7,097 bases of DNA from Actinomycetes bacterium (GTDB lineage: Bacteria > Actinomycetota > Actinomycetes > Streptosporangiales > Streptosporangiaceae). Positions 6,820 through 7,097 of this stretch are shown in pieces (the first letter of the stretch is position 1; each line of letters opens with the position of its first letter). Made by a program: the position numbers and the translations under genes. The stretch is taken from NCBI GenBank assembly GCA_023425615.1, contig JAFACJ010000737.1, forward strand, positions 1-7,097, in the 5' to 3' direction. The notes under the pieces were generated by a model. The model did not search any database. It was not told the DNA's origin and was given only the letters and a program-made list of their open reading frames with translations.

Positions 6820-7097
6820 ATGCCGCGTACCCCGCGCGAGGTGGGCAAGCAGGTCCAGGAGGCGGTGAACGAGCAGGTCAGGGACCTGCCCCTTCACGCG
6901 GCGCGCCTGGCCATGTTCGGCGTGGGCCGGACCCTGCTGCTCACCGACAGAGTGACGAAGGACTACCGTGACCTGCGCGGCGGCGAGCTGCGACCGGTTC
7001 TGGACAGGCTGCTGGGGGACGCCGAGAAGCTCACCCACAAGGTGGGCTCCCGGTTGGAGGGCACCCCGGTGGGCCGGGTGCTGGAGCTGGTCGTGCC
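6820..7097 (+). CDS. Hypothetical protein, possible lipid droplet-associated family (partial at right edge)
   Basis: Ninety-two complete codons are visible, starting MPRTPREVGKQVQEAVNEQV and continuing through LPLHAARLAMFGVGRTLLLT (24-43). The fragment is mostly predicted alpha helix and amphipathic, rich in Arg, Leu, Val and Gly. It has no signal peptide or catalytic motif I can recognise. The start is supported by an AGGGAG ribosome site and by strong third-position GC bias from the ATG onward. It is divergent from ispH. By position and orientation it corresponds to mycobacterial Rv1109c, whose relatives are often annotated as lipid droplet-associated proteins; this is an inference from gene order, with only a loose resemblance of the LP-x-x-A helix. 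The rest of the protein lies outside the window. Confidence 0.65.
   Translation, partial: MPRTPREVGKQVQEAVNEQVRDLPLHAARLAMFGVGRTLLLTDRVTKDYRDLRGGELRPVLDRLLGDAEKLTHKVGSRLEGTPVGRVLELVV

Noticed and set aside
6685..7038. Minus-strand ORF of 117 codons
   Set aside because: It runs antisense through the start of the right-edge gene and its ribosome site, with no recognisable family.

Overview
The window is strongly GC-rich, with G/C-biased third codon positions, long antisense ORFs that are only shadows, and actinobacterial gene families. The organism is very probably a high-GC Actinomycetota. A streptosporangial or thermomonosporaceous genome would fit, but the genus cannot be fixed from this window alone.

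Layout from left to right: (1) the N-terminal 288 codons of a TcpC-like conjugal-transfer protein on the minus strand, cut by the left edge; (2) a 304-base gene-free stretch holding a plausible promoter for that gene; (3) a small VOC/glyoxalase-fold protein on the minus strand; (4) a minus-strand pair made of an HSL-type alpha/beta hydrolase and, 18 bases further on, the universal ATPase YchF; (5) a 90-base divergent spacer; (6) a plus-strand pair, rmuC and a DUF6542 membrane protein, joined stop-to-start; (7) a strong hairpin between convergent genes; (8) ispH on the minus strand, the last enzyme of the MEP isoprenoid pathway; (9) a comparatively AT-rich 221-base divergent spacer; (10) the first 92 codons of an unrecognised plus-strand gene, cut by the right edge.

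Most of the window is a housekeeping neighbourhood. The order and relative orientation ychF / DUF6542 / ispH / small hypothetical matches, from memory, the mycobacterial block Rv1112-Rv1111c-Rv1110-Rv1109c. The hydrolase and rmuC sit between ychF and the DUF6542 gene. That synteny suggests the right-edge gene is the Rv1109c-position gene (often labelled lipid droplet-associated protein) and that xseA/xseB may follow. The encoded functions are translation-associated ATPase, DNA recombination/repair, isoprenoid precursor synthesis and an uncharacterised membrane protein. Nothing in the sequence shows that they act in one pathway.

The least ordinary points are the conjugation-type protein beside these core genes, an apparently leaderless ispH start with its -10 box immediately upstream, and repeated TGTGAC/GTCACA elements around that promoter. 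I see no rRNA, tRNA, CRISPR array, insertion sequence or att-like duplication. I found no convincing undescribed multi-gene system here.
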